Position numbers and translations under genes: made by a program. Under the pieces are notes generated by a model. That model was given only the letters and a program-made list of their open reading frames with translations. It made no database searches and was not told the origin of the DNA. DNA of 24,310 nucleotides from JBFMGD01 sp040751775 (lineage in GTDB: Bacteria > Bacillota > Dethiobacteria > DTU022): contig JBFMGD010000045.1 of NCBI GenBank assembly GCA_040751775.1, positions 1-24,310 of the forward strand, written 5' to 3'. Each line of letters starts with the position of its first letter. The first letter of the stretch is position 1. Of the stretch, positions 5,190-14,030 are shown piece after piece.

Positions 5190-7472
5190 TCAGGGCTCCG
5201 GCGGCGGTTCAGGAGGCCCCGGGTCCGGATCCGGTGGCGGTGGATCCGCTGGCGGTGGCGGCGGATCAGATTGCGGTTTCGGTGCTTTCGGTGGTTCCGG
5301 CTCCGGGTCAGGATTTGCAGTATGAACCGCACATTCATCTCCGGGCACATTGGACACCAGGAACAGGTCAGCAATTACTTCTCCCGCGGCGGTACAATAC
5401 TCATTGGCCGGATTGCCTGAAATTTTACAGACCTTGTAGAGCGCGATCCCTTCCGGCCGGGTAAAATCCATCACAGGCAGGTCTAAAAAAGCCACTCTAA
5501 ATACTACCCGGACAAAGCCGACCGCGTAATTCCAGCCGCGTGGAATATTACCGATAGCCGGCTCGTCATAACCGATCCAGAAAGCGGCCACCAGGTTGGG
5601 AGTGTAAGCCATCAGGTAAATATCTTTAGCCTGATCGGTGGTTCCTGTTTTCGCCGCAATCGGGCGGCTGCTTCTTAATCCGGTTGCGGTGGAGTAACTG
5701 ACGACATCCAACAGTATATTGGTCACGATGTACGCTGTCTGTTCGCTGATAATTCTCTCCGGAGCGGTATCCTGCTCATAAATTACACGGCCGGCGTTGT
5801 CTTCAATCCGGCGGATCGAATAAAGTGTATTTTTAACGCCGCCGTTTGCCAGAACGCTGTAAGCCTGCGCCATATCGTAAACAGTTACGCCATAGGTGAC
5901 CCCGCCCAGGGCGGTACTCAAAACCGCTCGATCCACCTCGGCAAAAGTGGTTATCCCCATCCTTGCCGCATATGCGGTGCCCTTGGCCGGGGTAACCATC
6001 TGAAACAGACGCACCGCCGGAATATTTAAAGAAAAAACCAGTGCCTGGCGGGCGGAGACCGGCCCGCGATATGATCCGTCATAATTGCGCGGTGTCCAGC
6101 CGTTCACAGTCAACGGTTTATCCAGAAGTATCGCACCGGCCCCGGACAGGATCTTTTCTTCAAATGCCGGCGCGTAGACAACAAGCGGTTTAATCGCCGA
6201 ACCCGGCTGCCGGAGTGATAAATAGCGCAGGAGTTCATTCGTGCCTTTGCTGTAGTGCCGGCCGCCGCCCAGCGCCAATACCTTTCCGCTGCGCGGGTCG
6301 ACCAGCACGAGAGCAGCCTGAGGCTGCGGGACACCGTTTGCCTGGTCGACATAGTCGTCGAGCCGTTCCAGTGAAAACTCACCTCTCTCGATGGCTTCAC
6401 TGAGCGCGTTCATATCGAGCAGCACAGTGCGCGGGTAAAGCGCCGCTGTGTTCAGAACCGTTTCCACGAGTTCCTGTAAGGCTACCTCCAGAGTTGTGTA
6501 GACACGCAACCCGCCGCGATAGATCGTATCGTAGGCCTTTTCCTTCGAGCCGATTTCCGGCAATTCGATCAAGATGCGGACCAGTTCATGATGAATAATA
6601 AAATCGAGATAATACGGATGGGGATACCCGGCGGCAGGAGGTTCGGCATAACTGAATTCGAAAGCCGAAGCTTGTTCGTACTGCCGCGGCGACAGGTATC
6701 CCTGATCAGCCATCGCCTCTAATACAACGTTCAGGCGAAGTAAAGCCGTAGTTTCGCTGTAGAAAGGATTGTACCGGTTGGGCGAAGAAACAATTCCGGC
6801 CAGCATAGCCGCTTCGGCCGTGCTAACCTGGTGGATCGATTTGTGGAAATAGGTATAAGCAGCCGCCTCCACCCCATAGGCGCCGTTTCCGAAATAGATC
6901 TGATTCAGGTATTGTTCCAGGATTTCCGGCTTGCTGCAGCGCCGTTCCAACTGGATGGCAAGCCAGATCTCCTGGACTTTACGCCGGAAGGTTTGATCCG
7001 GCGGTAAAAACAGGCTGCGCACAAGCTGTTGGGTTATCGTACTGGCACCCTGGGTGATGCGGCGGTTCTGTAAATTGGCCCACAGGGCACGCAGGCTTCC
7101 GGGCAAATCAAAACCATGATGTTCAAAAAAACGCTTGTCTTCAACTGCGATGAAAGCTTCTTGCACATAAAGAGGTATATCAGCCAACTCAACATAGACC
7201 CGGTCCTGTTCGGCGTGCAGCCTGGTAATTATCTCGTCAGCGGCATCGAAAATAAAAGTAGTTTCAACAGAACGGATCGAATCGAGATCTAGAGGCGGCG
7301 CATCTTTGATAAACAGCACCACAGCAGTCATCGTGACCGCACCGGCCGCCAGCACCAGCACATGGATCGCCACTGCGATTAGGCCGGCACCGTTCCGGAT
7401 AATCTTAAAACAAAGTGCACCGTTAATTTTAAATCTCTTCGCATCTAAAGACAAAGTGAACAGCTCCCTCAT
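5190..7472 (-). CDS. Class A penicillin-binding protein (PBP1A family)
   Basis: Bifunctional peptidoglycan synthase of 760 residues, anchored by one helix at about 29-55. The glycosyltransferase domain has EDKRFFEHHGFD (111-122, catalytic Glu), QGASTITQQL (141-150) and the region QYLNQIYFGNGAYG (187-200). The transpeptidase domain has S425-x-x-K428, S481-L-N483 and K608-T-G-T611, so both activities look intact. The tail after about residue 720 is almost only Pro, Asp, Glu and Lys and may extend through the wall. The ATG at 7472 sits inside a 9-bp hairpin with no clear ribosome site; a TTG at 7454, 8-9 bases after GAGGGAG, is an equally good start. It is followed by dam and preceded by the DUF401 gene in the same direction. 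Confidence 0.92.
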   Translation of the reverse strand: MRELFTLSLDAKRFKINGALCFKIIRNGAGLIAVAIHVLVLAAGAVTMTAVVLFIKDAPPLDLDSIRSVETTFIFDAADEIITRLHAEQDRVYVELADIPLYVQEAFIAVEDKRFFEHHGFDLPGSLRALWANLQNRRITQGASTITQQLVRSLFLPPDQTFRRKVQEIWLAIQLERRCSKPEILEQYLNQIYFGNGAYGVEAAAYTYFHKSIHQVSTAEAAMLAGIVSSPNRYNPFYSETTALLRLNVVLEAMADQGYLSPRQYEQASAFEFSYAEPPAAGYPHPYYLDFIIHHELVRILIELPEIGSKEKAYDTIYRGGLRVYTTLEVALQELVETVLNTAALYPRTVLLDMNALSEAIERGEFSLERLDDYVDQANGVPQPQAALVLVDPRSGKVLALGGGRHYSKGTNELLRYLSLRQPGSAIKPLVVYAPAFEEKILSGAGAILLDKPLTVNGWTPRNYDGSYRGPVSARQALVFSLNIPAVRLFQMVTPAKGTAYAARMGITTFAEVDRAVLSTALGGVTYGVTVYDMAQAYSVLANGGVKNTLYSIRRIEDNAGRVIYEQDTAPERIISEQTAYIVTNILLDVVSYSTATGLRSSRPIAAKTGTTDQAKDIYLMAYTPNLVAAFWIGYDEPAIGNIPRGWNYAVGFVRVVFRVAFLDLPVMDFTRPEGIALYKVCKISGNPANEYCTAAGEVIADLFLVSNVPGDECAVHTANPDPEPEPPKAPKPQSDPPPPPADPPPPDPDPGPPEPPPEP

Positions 7473-7493
7473 CCATCTTTACGCGAGGGAGCT
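7462..7493 (-). promoter_or_regulatory. Hairpin at the PBP start that could hide the ribosome site
   Basis: On the minus strand AGCTCCCTC (7493-7485) pairs over 9 bases with GAGGGAGCT (7470-7462), with a 14-base loop. It includes the possible start codon and the GAGGGAG that would serve a TTG start at 7454. No T-run follows, so it is unlikely to be a terminator of the upstream gene. It may limit PBP translation unless upstream translation opens it. Confidence 0.5.
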
Positions 7494-7501
7494 TGTTTAT
7501 T

Positions 7502-8794
7502 TTACAAAAATATGATCCGTGCTAAAAATATCTGCAGCCAGCCCAAGATGAAGACCGCCGCGCCCGGCAGCAGCAGGTTGCGCAAAACCTGGGTCACGGA
7601 TACTTTATAGTAGGCGTTGTTCAGGGTAAAACAAGGGTGAGTCGGTGTAAAGAGGTGGCCCCACGCGGAACTGAAGCACAGAAAGGCTACCTGGGCCGGA
7701 TAAAAAGCTGTGCCCGTAGCCAGTAAGGGCAAGAATAGCGGAAAAACGATGGCCACCGTTGCCGCATTGTCACCGGTGAGAAGCCCGATCAAGGCCGGGA
7801 ATACGAACATTAACAGTAGCAGCGGCAAACCCGCCTCAATCAGCGCTTCAGCAAGATTGACCGTAATACCGGTAAACTCCAACACTTGCTTAAAGTACAT
7901 CACTCCCAGTACTGTCAGCGCCAGTTTAAAAGTAATACCGGGGATCAGTATTTTGGTAAAACGATGGCTTAACGTCCCGGCGAAACCCTTTTTCCATGGA
8001 ATGCCGTTGAATAAAGCGACAATCAGTCCCGCAGCCAGCGCCAGGGGGAATAGAATTTCAAAAAATATCACCAGCACGAGGACGGTTATTAACGGGGCCA
8101 GGCTGCCCCCTAAAGCAGTGAGGTCCCGCCAAAATTTTTTTGGCATACCCACCGGACCGGCGGCCGCTTCCTGATTGACCGCTTTTCCGGGAAGGCCGCG
8201 GAAAATAACCAGGTAAGCGATCAGCAGGCCGGTTACTGTCAGTGAAAGATTATAAGCGGTTATTTTAATGACATTAATTCCGGCCAGTTCTGAGGCCAGG
8301 ACAATGCTGGGAAACAAGGGATAGGCGAAATAAAAGGCATGCCGGAACCACATGTTCGCCGCGGCCTGTCGTTCCGGCGGCATCCCGATCTGGCTCCCCA
8401 TCTGTTCTACCAGGGGGGCGGAAAGGACAACCCCACCGGGGACAGTTAAAATGCCGATTAACGCGGGCAAGGTAGCCGTAAGTAACCGGATATCTTTCAC
8501 CAGGCGGCCCATGACGGTAATCATGTTTTGCAGACTGCCGGTCTGCTTGAGCAGGTAACCTAGAGCCTCAATCGCTACAATACCGGCAAACAGGATTTGC
8601 GTGGAACGGTTGGTTACGGTGGCGTATATCGCCTCCGGCAGCAAGGCCGGTTTGGCAACGAGCACAACGAGAATAGTTCCGCTGAGGAGCATGGTCAAGC
8701 CGAGATTCAGTTTACGGTTAATACAGATAATGATGATTAGCAAGGACAGCGACAGGGACAAGGCCCAGTGTATCAATTCTAAAACACCTGCCAT
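7502..8794 (-). CDS. DUF401 family polytopic membrane protein
   Basis: A 430-residue protein made almost wholly of hydrophobic helices (roughly ten or more), with conserved-looking loops such as TVPGGVVLSAPLVE, WFRHAFYFAYPLFPS and LTGDNAATVAIVFPL. It resembles the DUF401/COG1906 family, which is distantly like ion or carboxylate permeases, but no substrate is known to me. The ATG at 8794 lacks a visible ribosome site; a TTG at 8776 has AGGTG 8 bases ahead and would lose only six residues. It lies 78 bases after the DUF4015 gene and 29 bases before the PBP, so the three may be one transcript. Confidence 0.8.
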   Translation of the reverse strand: MAGVLELIHWALSLSLSLLIIIICINRKLNLGLTMLLSGTILVVLVAKPALLPEAIYATVTNRSTQILFAGIVAIEALGYLLKQTGSLQNMITVMGRLVKDIRLLTATLPALIGILTVPGGVVLSAPLVEQMGSQIGMPPERQAAANMWFRHAFYFAYPLFPSIVLASELAGINVIKITAYNLSLTVTGLLIAYLVIFRGLPGKAVNQEAAAGPVGMPKKFWRDLTALGGSLAPLITVLVLVIFFEILFPLALAAGLIVALFNGIPWKKGFAGTLSHRFTKILIPGITFKLALTVLGVMYFKQVLEFTGITVNLAEALIEAGLPLLLLMFVFPALIGLLTGDNAATVAIVFPLFLPLLATGTAFYPAQVAFLCFSSAWGHLFTPTHPCFTLNNAYYKVSVTQVLRNLLLPGAAVFILGWLQIFLARIIFL

Positions 8795-8872
8795 TTTTAA
8801 AAATAAATATCGAGCCGGGGGCGCCGATCACCCCCGGCATAAATCAGATCCACCAATCGATGCGTGTAACCG

Positions 8873-10576
8873 CTAACCCAGTTCTTCCAGTGCCGCTCCT
8901 TCGATCAGCTTGAGGAAACGCTCGGAAGGCCTAATCCGCCAGACATTATTCTCCAGCACCAGAGGCCATTGCTCACCGGTAAGTTTAGCCTCCTCACCGC
9001 CCGCGCTTACGGTCAGATCGACAGTGACCTGTACGGTGTCACCGTTTTGCTCCGCGGCGGACACTTTCCATTCTTTCAAGCGGCCGCCGGCTTTATTAAA
9101 CCAGTCCTGGTAGCGGTTGCCATCCATGTTTTCAATACGCTGCAGCGCATAAGCTTCACGCCAGCGCCGTTCCTTAAACGCCTCCAGGTAAGCCTCAGCG
9201 GCCTGGCGGGCGGTGCGCCCAAGGGCATCCTGCCCTTTGGCGGTTCGTCCGGCGGCCAGCGCCGCGGTCCGGCGGTCAGACTCCGCGGCGGTATAAAATG
9301 CGCCCCTGGGGTAGTTCTCATTATTGGCATCCCACAAAATATACTCATCGATCCCCAGGGCCAGGGCGGCATCAATTTGCGCCCTAATCTCAGATGGGCC
9401 GTAAGTGATATAACTGCCGGCCCCATAAATATTGCCCAGCCACTTCGCGGTAAAAGCCTGCAGCCAGGGACGGATTATGGCCGGGTTCTCTACCGCCGCG
9501 TTGCGCTTGATCGCATCGCTCAAAGCACCGGTTATGGTTGCAGACGGGTTAGTATCGGGGAAGCGTAGACCGAACCAGTACGGAACAACCGAACCGCCTT
9601 GCCGCACGGGGTAATAATGGCTTGGATAGATCATCGGGCAAATATAATCGCTGTGGGCGGCAAATTCTTCCCAAACTTGCCCGATGTCATCGCTGTCACC
9701 CCAGGAGTTGGCGATCACTCCGAAGACATCGTAAGCAACATGGACGTTATAGGGAGCAAGCTCTTGCCGGGCTTTTTGTATAAAACCACTGATCGCATCG
9801 CTTTTCGAACGATCGCCACGCCCGGGATAGTAGGCTACCTGATCCATATAAGCTGCTTTATCGGGAAAACGGATATAGTCAAACTGGATCTCGTTGAAAC
9901 CGAGCAGGGCAGCCTCCTTGGCGATGGCAATATTATAATCCTGCAGCTCTTCATTAAATGGATTCCCGTAGGCAAAACCGGCATCTCTATAAAGACCGCC
10001 GTCTTTGAGCGGAATACACCATTCGGGTCGTTGAACAGGCAGGATCTCGCTGTCCCTGAAAACAACGATCCGGCCGATAGTATAGATACCCCGCTCATGC
10101 AGCTCATCGAGGGTAGCGCGAATATCGGGGAGCGGCACCGGCTTATAATAAGCGTCCAGCTCGTTGACCGCTTCGATCTCGCTCCGGTATGACATCCTCC
10201 CCCGGTCATCCTTAATATCGATTACCACGGCGTTAAGTTCCGTTTCTTCGATAAGCTTCAACATCCGTTCATACCGTTCAGTAAATGCTATAGAATGGCC
10301 GGTCAGGAAAATTCCTTTTACTTTAACCGGCGGGTTTTCCGGTTGATCGAGGGGAGGCAGCGGCACATAATAAATGCCCAGCTCTTCTTTTAACTCTTCG
10401 TTGCGCCTCTCCCACTCCTCTTGACGGCGCCGGGCTTCTTCAGCCGGATCTTCCTGCGGATCTTCTCCATTGGGGTTGGCGGGTCCTACAGGGCTCACCC
10501 GGGAACAACCGGTAATTGTCAGCGTCAGTACAAGCATTACCAGGAACAATTTAGCAAATAAGAATAACCGCTTCAG
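8873..10576 (-). CDS. Putative glycoside hydrolase lipoprotein (DUF4015 type)
   Basis: A 567-residue exported lipoprotein. From the CTG at 10576 the N-terminus is MKRLFLFAK followed by a hydrophobic core and lipobox ITGC (Cys24). A charged linker with an EEARRRQEEWERRNEELKEE helix follows. Then comes a TIM-barrel domain of the DUF4015 putative glycoside hydrolase family (about 85-430), with acidic strand ends DIKDD (120-124), EIQFDYIRFPD (229-239) and AYDVFG. The C-terminal 110 residues look like an NTF2/SnoaL-type fold. CTG is chosen because AAGGAGG lies 8 bases ahead and the product gains the basic n-region; the nearest ordinary start, TTG at 10549, has no ribosome site. The true substrate is unknown; action on wall or surface polysaccharide is a guess. 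Confidence 0.82.
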   Translation of the reverse strand: MKRLFLFAKLFLVMLVLTLTITGCSRVSPVGPANPNGEDPQEDPAEEARRRQEEWERRNEELKEELGIYYVPLPPLDQPENPPVKVKGIFLTGHSIAFTERYERMLKLIEETELNAVVIDIKDDRGRMSYRSEIEAVNELDAYYKPVPLPDIRATLDELHERGIYTIGRIVVFRDSEILPVQRPEWCIPLKDGGLYRDAGFAYGNPFNEELQDYNIAIAKEAALLGFNEIQFDYIRFPDKAAYMDQVAYYPGRGDRSKSDAISGFIQKARQELAPYNVHVAYDVFGVIANSWGDSDDIGQVWEEFAAHSDYICPMIYPSHYYPVRQGGSVVPYWFGLRFPDTNPSATITGALSDAIKRNAAVENPAIIRPWLQAFTAKWLGNIYGAGSYITYGPSEIRAQIDAALALGIDEYILWDANNENYPRGAFYTAAESDRRTAALAAGRTAKGQDALGRTARQAAEAYLEAFKERRWREAYALQRIENMDGNRYQDWFNKAGGRLKEWKVSAAEQNGDTVQVTVDLTVSAGGEEAKLTGEQWPLVLENNVWRIRPSERFLKLIEGAALEELG

Positions 10577-10912
10577 CTGAACAACCTCCTTCTTAGTGAT
10601 TTAGTGCATATTGACTTGTACTATAGCTGACGCTTCCGGATAACGCGAACCTCAAATACCACCCCAGCAGGAGCTTGTAATTAAATAGCTTCTCTTCCCG
10701 GTTACTTCGCGTATCGATCAATGGAATAATCCATCATAGCAAGACCTGCTATAATCTCCCGATTCCGATCCGGTTTAGACATATTTCAACAATAACCGCG
10801 GTATTCCTGTCATGAGAATGTAAAAATGGTTTAATTTCTTCATTATTAAGCTGCCCCTTGCGGGGCAGCTTTGGATTAAAAGAATTCGCATTGAAGCCTT
10901 CGTCTAGTCAGT
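10577..10912. other. Intergenic region between the DUF4015 lipoprotein and fbp
   Basis: About 336 bases with no credible ORF. The right end holds the hairpin described separately. A TATAAT on the plus strand near 10750 has no matching -35, and nothing in the plus direction would be served by it. On the minus strand a TATAGT-like -10 lies near 10620, about 45 bases before the CTG start, again without a clear -35. No tRNA or riboswitch was recognised. Confidence 0.4.
10848..10871 (-). terminator. Strong hairpin downstream of fbp
   Basis: AAGCTGCCCC, loop of four, GGGGCAGCTT: a perfect 10-bp stem starting about 40 bases after the fbp stop. On the minus strand it is followed by AATAATGAAG, a poor T-run, so it is either a weak rho-independent terminator or an mRNA-end stabiliser. 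Confidence 0.6.
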
Positions 10913-12013
10913 TTAACGATCCAGTTTGAACTTGCCGTCCAGTTTTTTCATCTTCTCCACTATTCCACCATACTCCAACTCCGAGTACGGCAGCATCGCC
11001 GGACCGGAAAAACCTTGCTCGCGGATATCGAGCGACTTACGGGATACTTTATCCCGGACATGATCCCAATAGGGATGATCAAAGCAATCGACCGGCTCGG
11101 TCAGAATGCCGTTATGAACACAGAATCCGACGGCGCTGACGATCGGCGGCCCGTCGAAGAAAGAGGTACCGCAGCCCATTTTTACCGGCATCAATGGACC
11201 GGTGTGGCTGCCGCGCATAAACCCGGCCACAAAGTGCCCGATACTGTATGGCGAAAGCAGTTCACCCGTGGCCGGAAAGGCGCCCTGGACGCGGGTTATG
11301 AGGACCGGATCATCCTTGCCGGTATACTTGCCGGCAATATTATGCAGCCGGGTAGTACTGGCGGAGGCGGCTTGCTCGCCGGTTTTACGCGAATAGATGC
11401 CCGCTACGACAAACCGTTCATTATCCCGCAACAGCGAAGCGATATCATAGATATCTTCCGGCGTATTCAGCTCAATGGTGCGGTCACAATCGGTATGGGC
11501 AACATCCATAATTACGAATTTGAAGCCGCTGCTCATTGACGGCGACAGTATTAACCCGGAGCAGTACATCGGATCGGCAAAACCGAGGTACAGAGGCAGG
11601 TTATAAGCGCCCGGATCTGTTTTATCCGCGGTAAAGAGGACAAATGGTTCACTGGGTCTCTCTGCAAACTCCAGCTCAGCGACCGCCGGTCCCATCCCTT
11701 TAACATTGCCGGAAAAGGCATCGCTCAGCAAATCCTGACCGGCCCCGTAGAGCCCTTGTGCCTTTGCCTTCTCGGTACCGTAGAGAAACGCGTCCCAGGC
11801 CAGTTTATGTACAGCAGGGCTGCCGATCCCTTCCCGGTGAGTAAAGAGAATCGCGATATCGTCTCCGGTGCTGCCGACATAATAATCAATAATCAATCGG
11901 CCCTTTTCGCGGCCCACACACTCCCGCACCGCCTCCATCAAGGCCTGGCTGGGTCTGATGTGCCCGGCGATACTGCCGATGTCCGCCTTAATTACGCTTA
12001 AAGTCGTTTTCAA
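10913..12013 (-). CDS. fbp: Fructose-1,6-bisphosphate aldolase/phosphatase (archaeal type, FBPA/ase)
   Basis: A 366-residue bifunctional gluconeogenic enzyme that condenses DHAP and glyceraldehyde-3-phosphate and then releases phosphate to give fructose-6-phosphate. It has the metal ligands D11 and H18 (KADIGSIAGH), D51-D52 (STGDDIA), and the mobile-loop residues Y230, K233, D234 and D235 in GKYTGKDDPV; the lysine corresponds to the Schiff-base lysine of the archaeal enzymes. The length is normal. The start is a TTG at 12013, 7 bases after AAGGAGG. The family is typical of archaea and deep-branching or thermophilic autotrophic bacteria. It diverges from the GlpA-like operon, whose product would be DHAP. 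Confidence 0.93.
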   Translation of the reverse strand: MKTTLSVIKADIGSIAGHIRPSQALMEAVRECVGREKGRLIIDYYVGSTGDDIAILFTHREGIGSPAVHKLAWDAFLYGTEKAKAQGLYGAGQDLLSDAFSGNVKGMGPAVAELEFAERPSEPFVLFTADKTDPGAYNLPLYLGFADPMYCSGLILSPSMSSGFKFVIMDVAHTDCDRTIELNTPEDIYDIASLLRDNERFVVAGIYSRKTGEQAASASTTRLHNIAGKYTGKDDPVLITRVQGAFPATGELLSPYSIGHFVAGFMRGSHTGPLMPVKMGCGTSFFDGPPIVSAVGFCVHNGILTEPVDCFDHPYWDHVRDKVSRKSLDIREQGFSGPAMLPYSELEYGGIVEKMKKLDGKFKLDR

Positions 12014-12088
12014 TATTCACCCTCCTTAGGTTAAAAATAAACACGAAAAAAAGTTGATTCAACCCCCACCCCTTTAATATGCTACTAC

Positions 12089-12117
12089 ATTATATTGATT
12101 CGACTAGTCTATTAGAA
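12089..12117 (-). promoter_or_regulatory. Candidate sigma-A promoter for fbp
   Basis: On the minus strand a perfect TATAAT (12094-12089) lies 17 bases after TTCTAA, which matches the -35 consensus at only three positions. It would give a leader of about 75 bases. The divergent intergenic region (12014-12287) also carries the short palindromes GTTGA-A-TCAAC near 12052-12062 and GACTAGTC near 12102-12109. No clear promoter for the plus-strand operon was found; TTGCGG and TAAAGT 16 bases apart, just before it, are a weak possibility. Confidence 0.35.
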
Positions 12118-12287
12118 GATCCTGCCGGATATATAGTACCATATTTAATTTTTTCCGGAGAATAGCGAAACGGCAGCAATAGTCGCGCACTTGTTTTCAG
12201 GAAACCCGAAAAAAGGAATTGCGGCCGATTATCGCGAATGTAAAGTAATTGCCTGCATGGACAGTACCCGACGCAAGGGTGAACGAT

Positions 12288-14030
12288 TTGTCAAAACAAC
12301 TAAAAGATCTGGTGCTGGAACTTTTTACGGAAAACGATCTGGAGCAATACGGCCTGGCCGTTTCCGAAGCGGACGGCCTTCTCCGGCTGGCCGGAACGGT
12401 CCCAACCTGGGAACTGGTGGTGCGCGCGGGTCAATTGGCCGGATCCTTGCCGGGCGTGCGCAGTGTTGTCAACGAGATTGGCGCCACGAGCGTTGAACCG
12501 GCTCCTTACAAAGCGCCTCCCGGCGACCCCTCGGTAATCGGTACGGCCGATATTGTGATCATCGGCGCCGGCGTGGTCGGCACCGCTATCGCCCGGGAGC
12601 TTGCCCGCTATAAACTGGATATCGTGCTCGTAGAGAAAGACTCCGACGTGGGCTGTGGAGCCAGCCGGGCGAACAACGGTATGGTCCATTCGGGTATTGT
12701 CCAGGAACCGAACAGCCTGCGCAGCAAACTGAACGTGCGGGGCAACGCCATGTTTGAAGAGCTGTGCCGGGAACTCGATGTGCCCTTTAAGCGCTGCGGT
12801 TTGATCGGTTTGGTCTTCAAGGAAGAAGAACTCATCCTACTGGATTTGGTTAAGGCCCGCGCTGAAGCCGACGGCATTCCCGTGGAGGTGATTAGCCGGG
12901 AGCGGGCTCTGGCCATGGAGCCGGCGCTTTCTCCCGAAACAAAGGGGGCCTTCCTGGCGCCTTCCACGGCGATGACTTCGCCGTACAAACTGACCATCGC
13001 CTACGCGGAAAATGCGGTCACCAACGGTGTCCGGTTGTTTTTGAATACAGAAGTTACCGCCATGGAAGAGAAAGACGGCCGGGTCTGTAAAGTGATTACC
13101 TCCCGCGGCAGTTTTAATACCCGTTTCCTGATCAACGCGGCCGGTATTTACGCCGACCGGATTGCCGCCATGACCGGCGAACCTGAATTTACCCTCCATC
13201 CGCGCAAAGGGGAGTTGCTCATCTTTGATCGGGAAAAAACAAACGATCATGCCGCCATGGCCACGGGGCTGCTGGCGATTGGCCTTGACCCGCATACCAA
13301 GGGAGGCGGCACCATGTTTACCATGGACGGCAACCCGGAATGGGGTCCCACGGCTCAAGAGACTGCCGATCGCGAAGATACCGCCGTAACCGCCGCGGGG
13401 ATTAACCGGATTATCGAAAAGTTCAACCCGCTTCTGCCCGGTTACGACCCAAATCAATCACTAATCAACTTTTTTGCCGGAATTCGCGCCGCCACCTACA
13501 CTGAAGATTTTCATATCGCTCCTTCAAGCCGGTTGAAGGGTTTAATCAATGTGGCCGGCATCCAATCGCCGGGCCTGGTGGCCGCCCCGGCGATCGCAGC
13601 GATGGTCCTGGATCTGTTGAGGCAGGAAGGTTTAAACATGGACGAAAAAGAGCAATACGAGCCGCGGCGCTTCGCTCCGGCCCGTTTCAAAGAGCTGCCG
13701 GTTGATGAACAGAACAGCCTGATCCGATCAAACCCCGCTTACGGGCATATCATCTGCCGCTGTGAACAGGTTACCGAAGCTGAAATTACCGCGGCTCTAC
13801 ACCGGCCGGTGCCGGCGCTCACCCTGGACGCAGTAAAAAGGCGCACCCGTGCCGGAATGGGCCGCTGCCAGGGCAGCTTTTGTCTGCCCCGGGTTCTATT
13901 AATTATGTCCCGCGAGTTGGGCATACCGCTTGCACAGCTGACGAAAAGCGGGCTCGGCTCGCCGCTGTTCAGCCGGCAGACCAAAGAGGCGCCCCCTTAC
14001 GCGAAGGAGGATTGGTTCCATGCCCGGTGA
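12288..14030 (+). CDS. BON domain fused to GlpA-like FAD-dependent glycerol-3-phosphate dehydrogenase
   Basis: A 580-residue protein of four parts. Residues 2-67 look like a BON domain (alternating short helices and strands ending PGVRSVVNEI). Residues 87-440 are a DAO/GlpA-type FAD oxidoreductase with IGAGVVG at 92-98 and the substrate-site-like SRANNGMVHSGI. A BFD-type [2Fe-2S] domain follows, with Cys490 and Cys492 (ICRCEQ) and Cys527 and Cys532 (CQGSFC). The likely reaction is oxidation of glycerol-3-phosphate, or a related 2-hydroxy substrate, to DHAP with electrons passed to the GlpB-like partner. TTG at 12288 is chosen because AAGGG lies 8-9 bases upstream; a longer form from TTG at 12249 is possible. 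The next gene overlaps by 11 bases. The BON fusion is unusual to me. Confidence 0.85.
   Translation: MSKQLKDLVLELFTENDLEQYGLAVSEADGLLRLAGTVPTWELVVRAGQLAGSLPGVRSVVNEIGATSVEPAPYKAPPGDPSVIGTADIVIIGAGVVGTAIARELARYKLDIVLVEKDSDVGCGASRANNGMVHSGIVQEPNSLRSKLNVRGNAMFEELCRELDVPFKRCGLIGLVFKEEELILLDLVKARAEADGIPVEVISRERALAMEPALSPETKGAFLAPSTAMTSPYKLTIAYAENAVTNGVRLFLNTEVTAMEEKDGRVCKVITSRGSFNTRFLINAAGIYADRIAAMTGEPEFTLHPRKGELLIFDREKTNDHAAMATGLLAIGLDPHTKGGGTMFTMDGNPEWGPTAQETADREDTAVTAAGINRIIEKFNPLLPGYDPNQSLINFFAGIRAATYTEDFHIAPSSRLKGLINVAGIQSPGLVAAPAIAAMVLDLLRQEGLNMDEKEQYEPRRFAPARFKELPVDEQNSLIRSNPAYGHIICRCEQVTEAEITAALHRPVPALTLDAVKRRTRAGMGRCQGSFCLPRVLLIMSRELGIPLAQLTKSGLGSPLFSRQTKEAPPYAKEDWFHAR

Noticed and set aside
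5183..5464. Plus-strand ORFs opposite the proline-rich PBP tail
   Set aside because: Low-complexity reverse translation of the CCx repeats; no start signal.
9599..10192. Long plus-strand ORFs opposite the DUF4015 lipoprotein (also 8969-9568)
   Set aside because: They are antisense to a well-supported gene, and long antisense frames are expected with this codon use.
10740..10760. TATAAT on the plus strand between the DUF4015 gene and fbp
   Set aside because: No -35 at the right distance and no plus-strand gene downstream.
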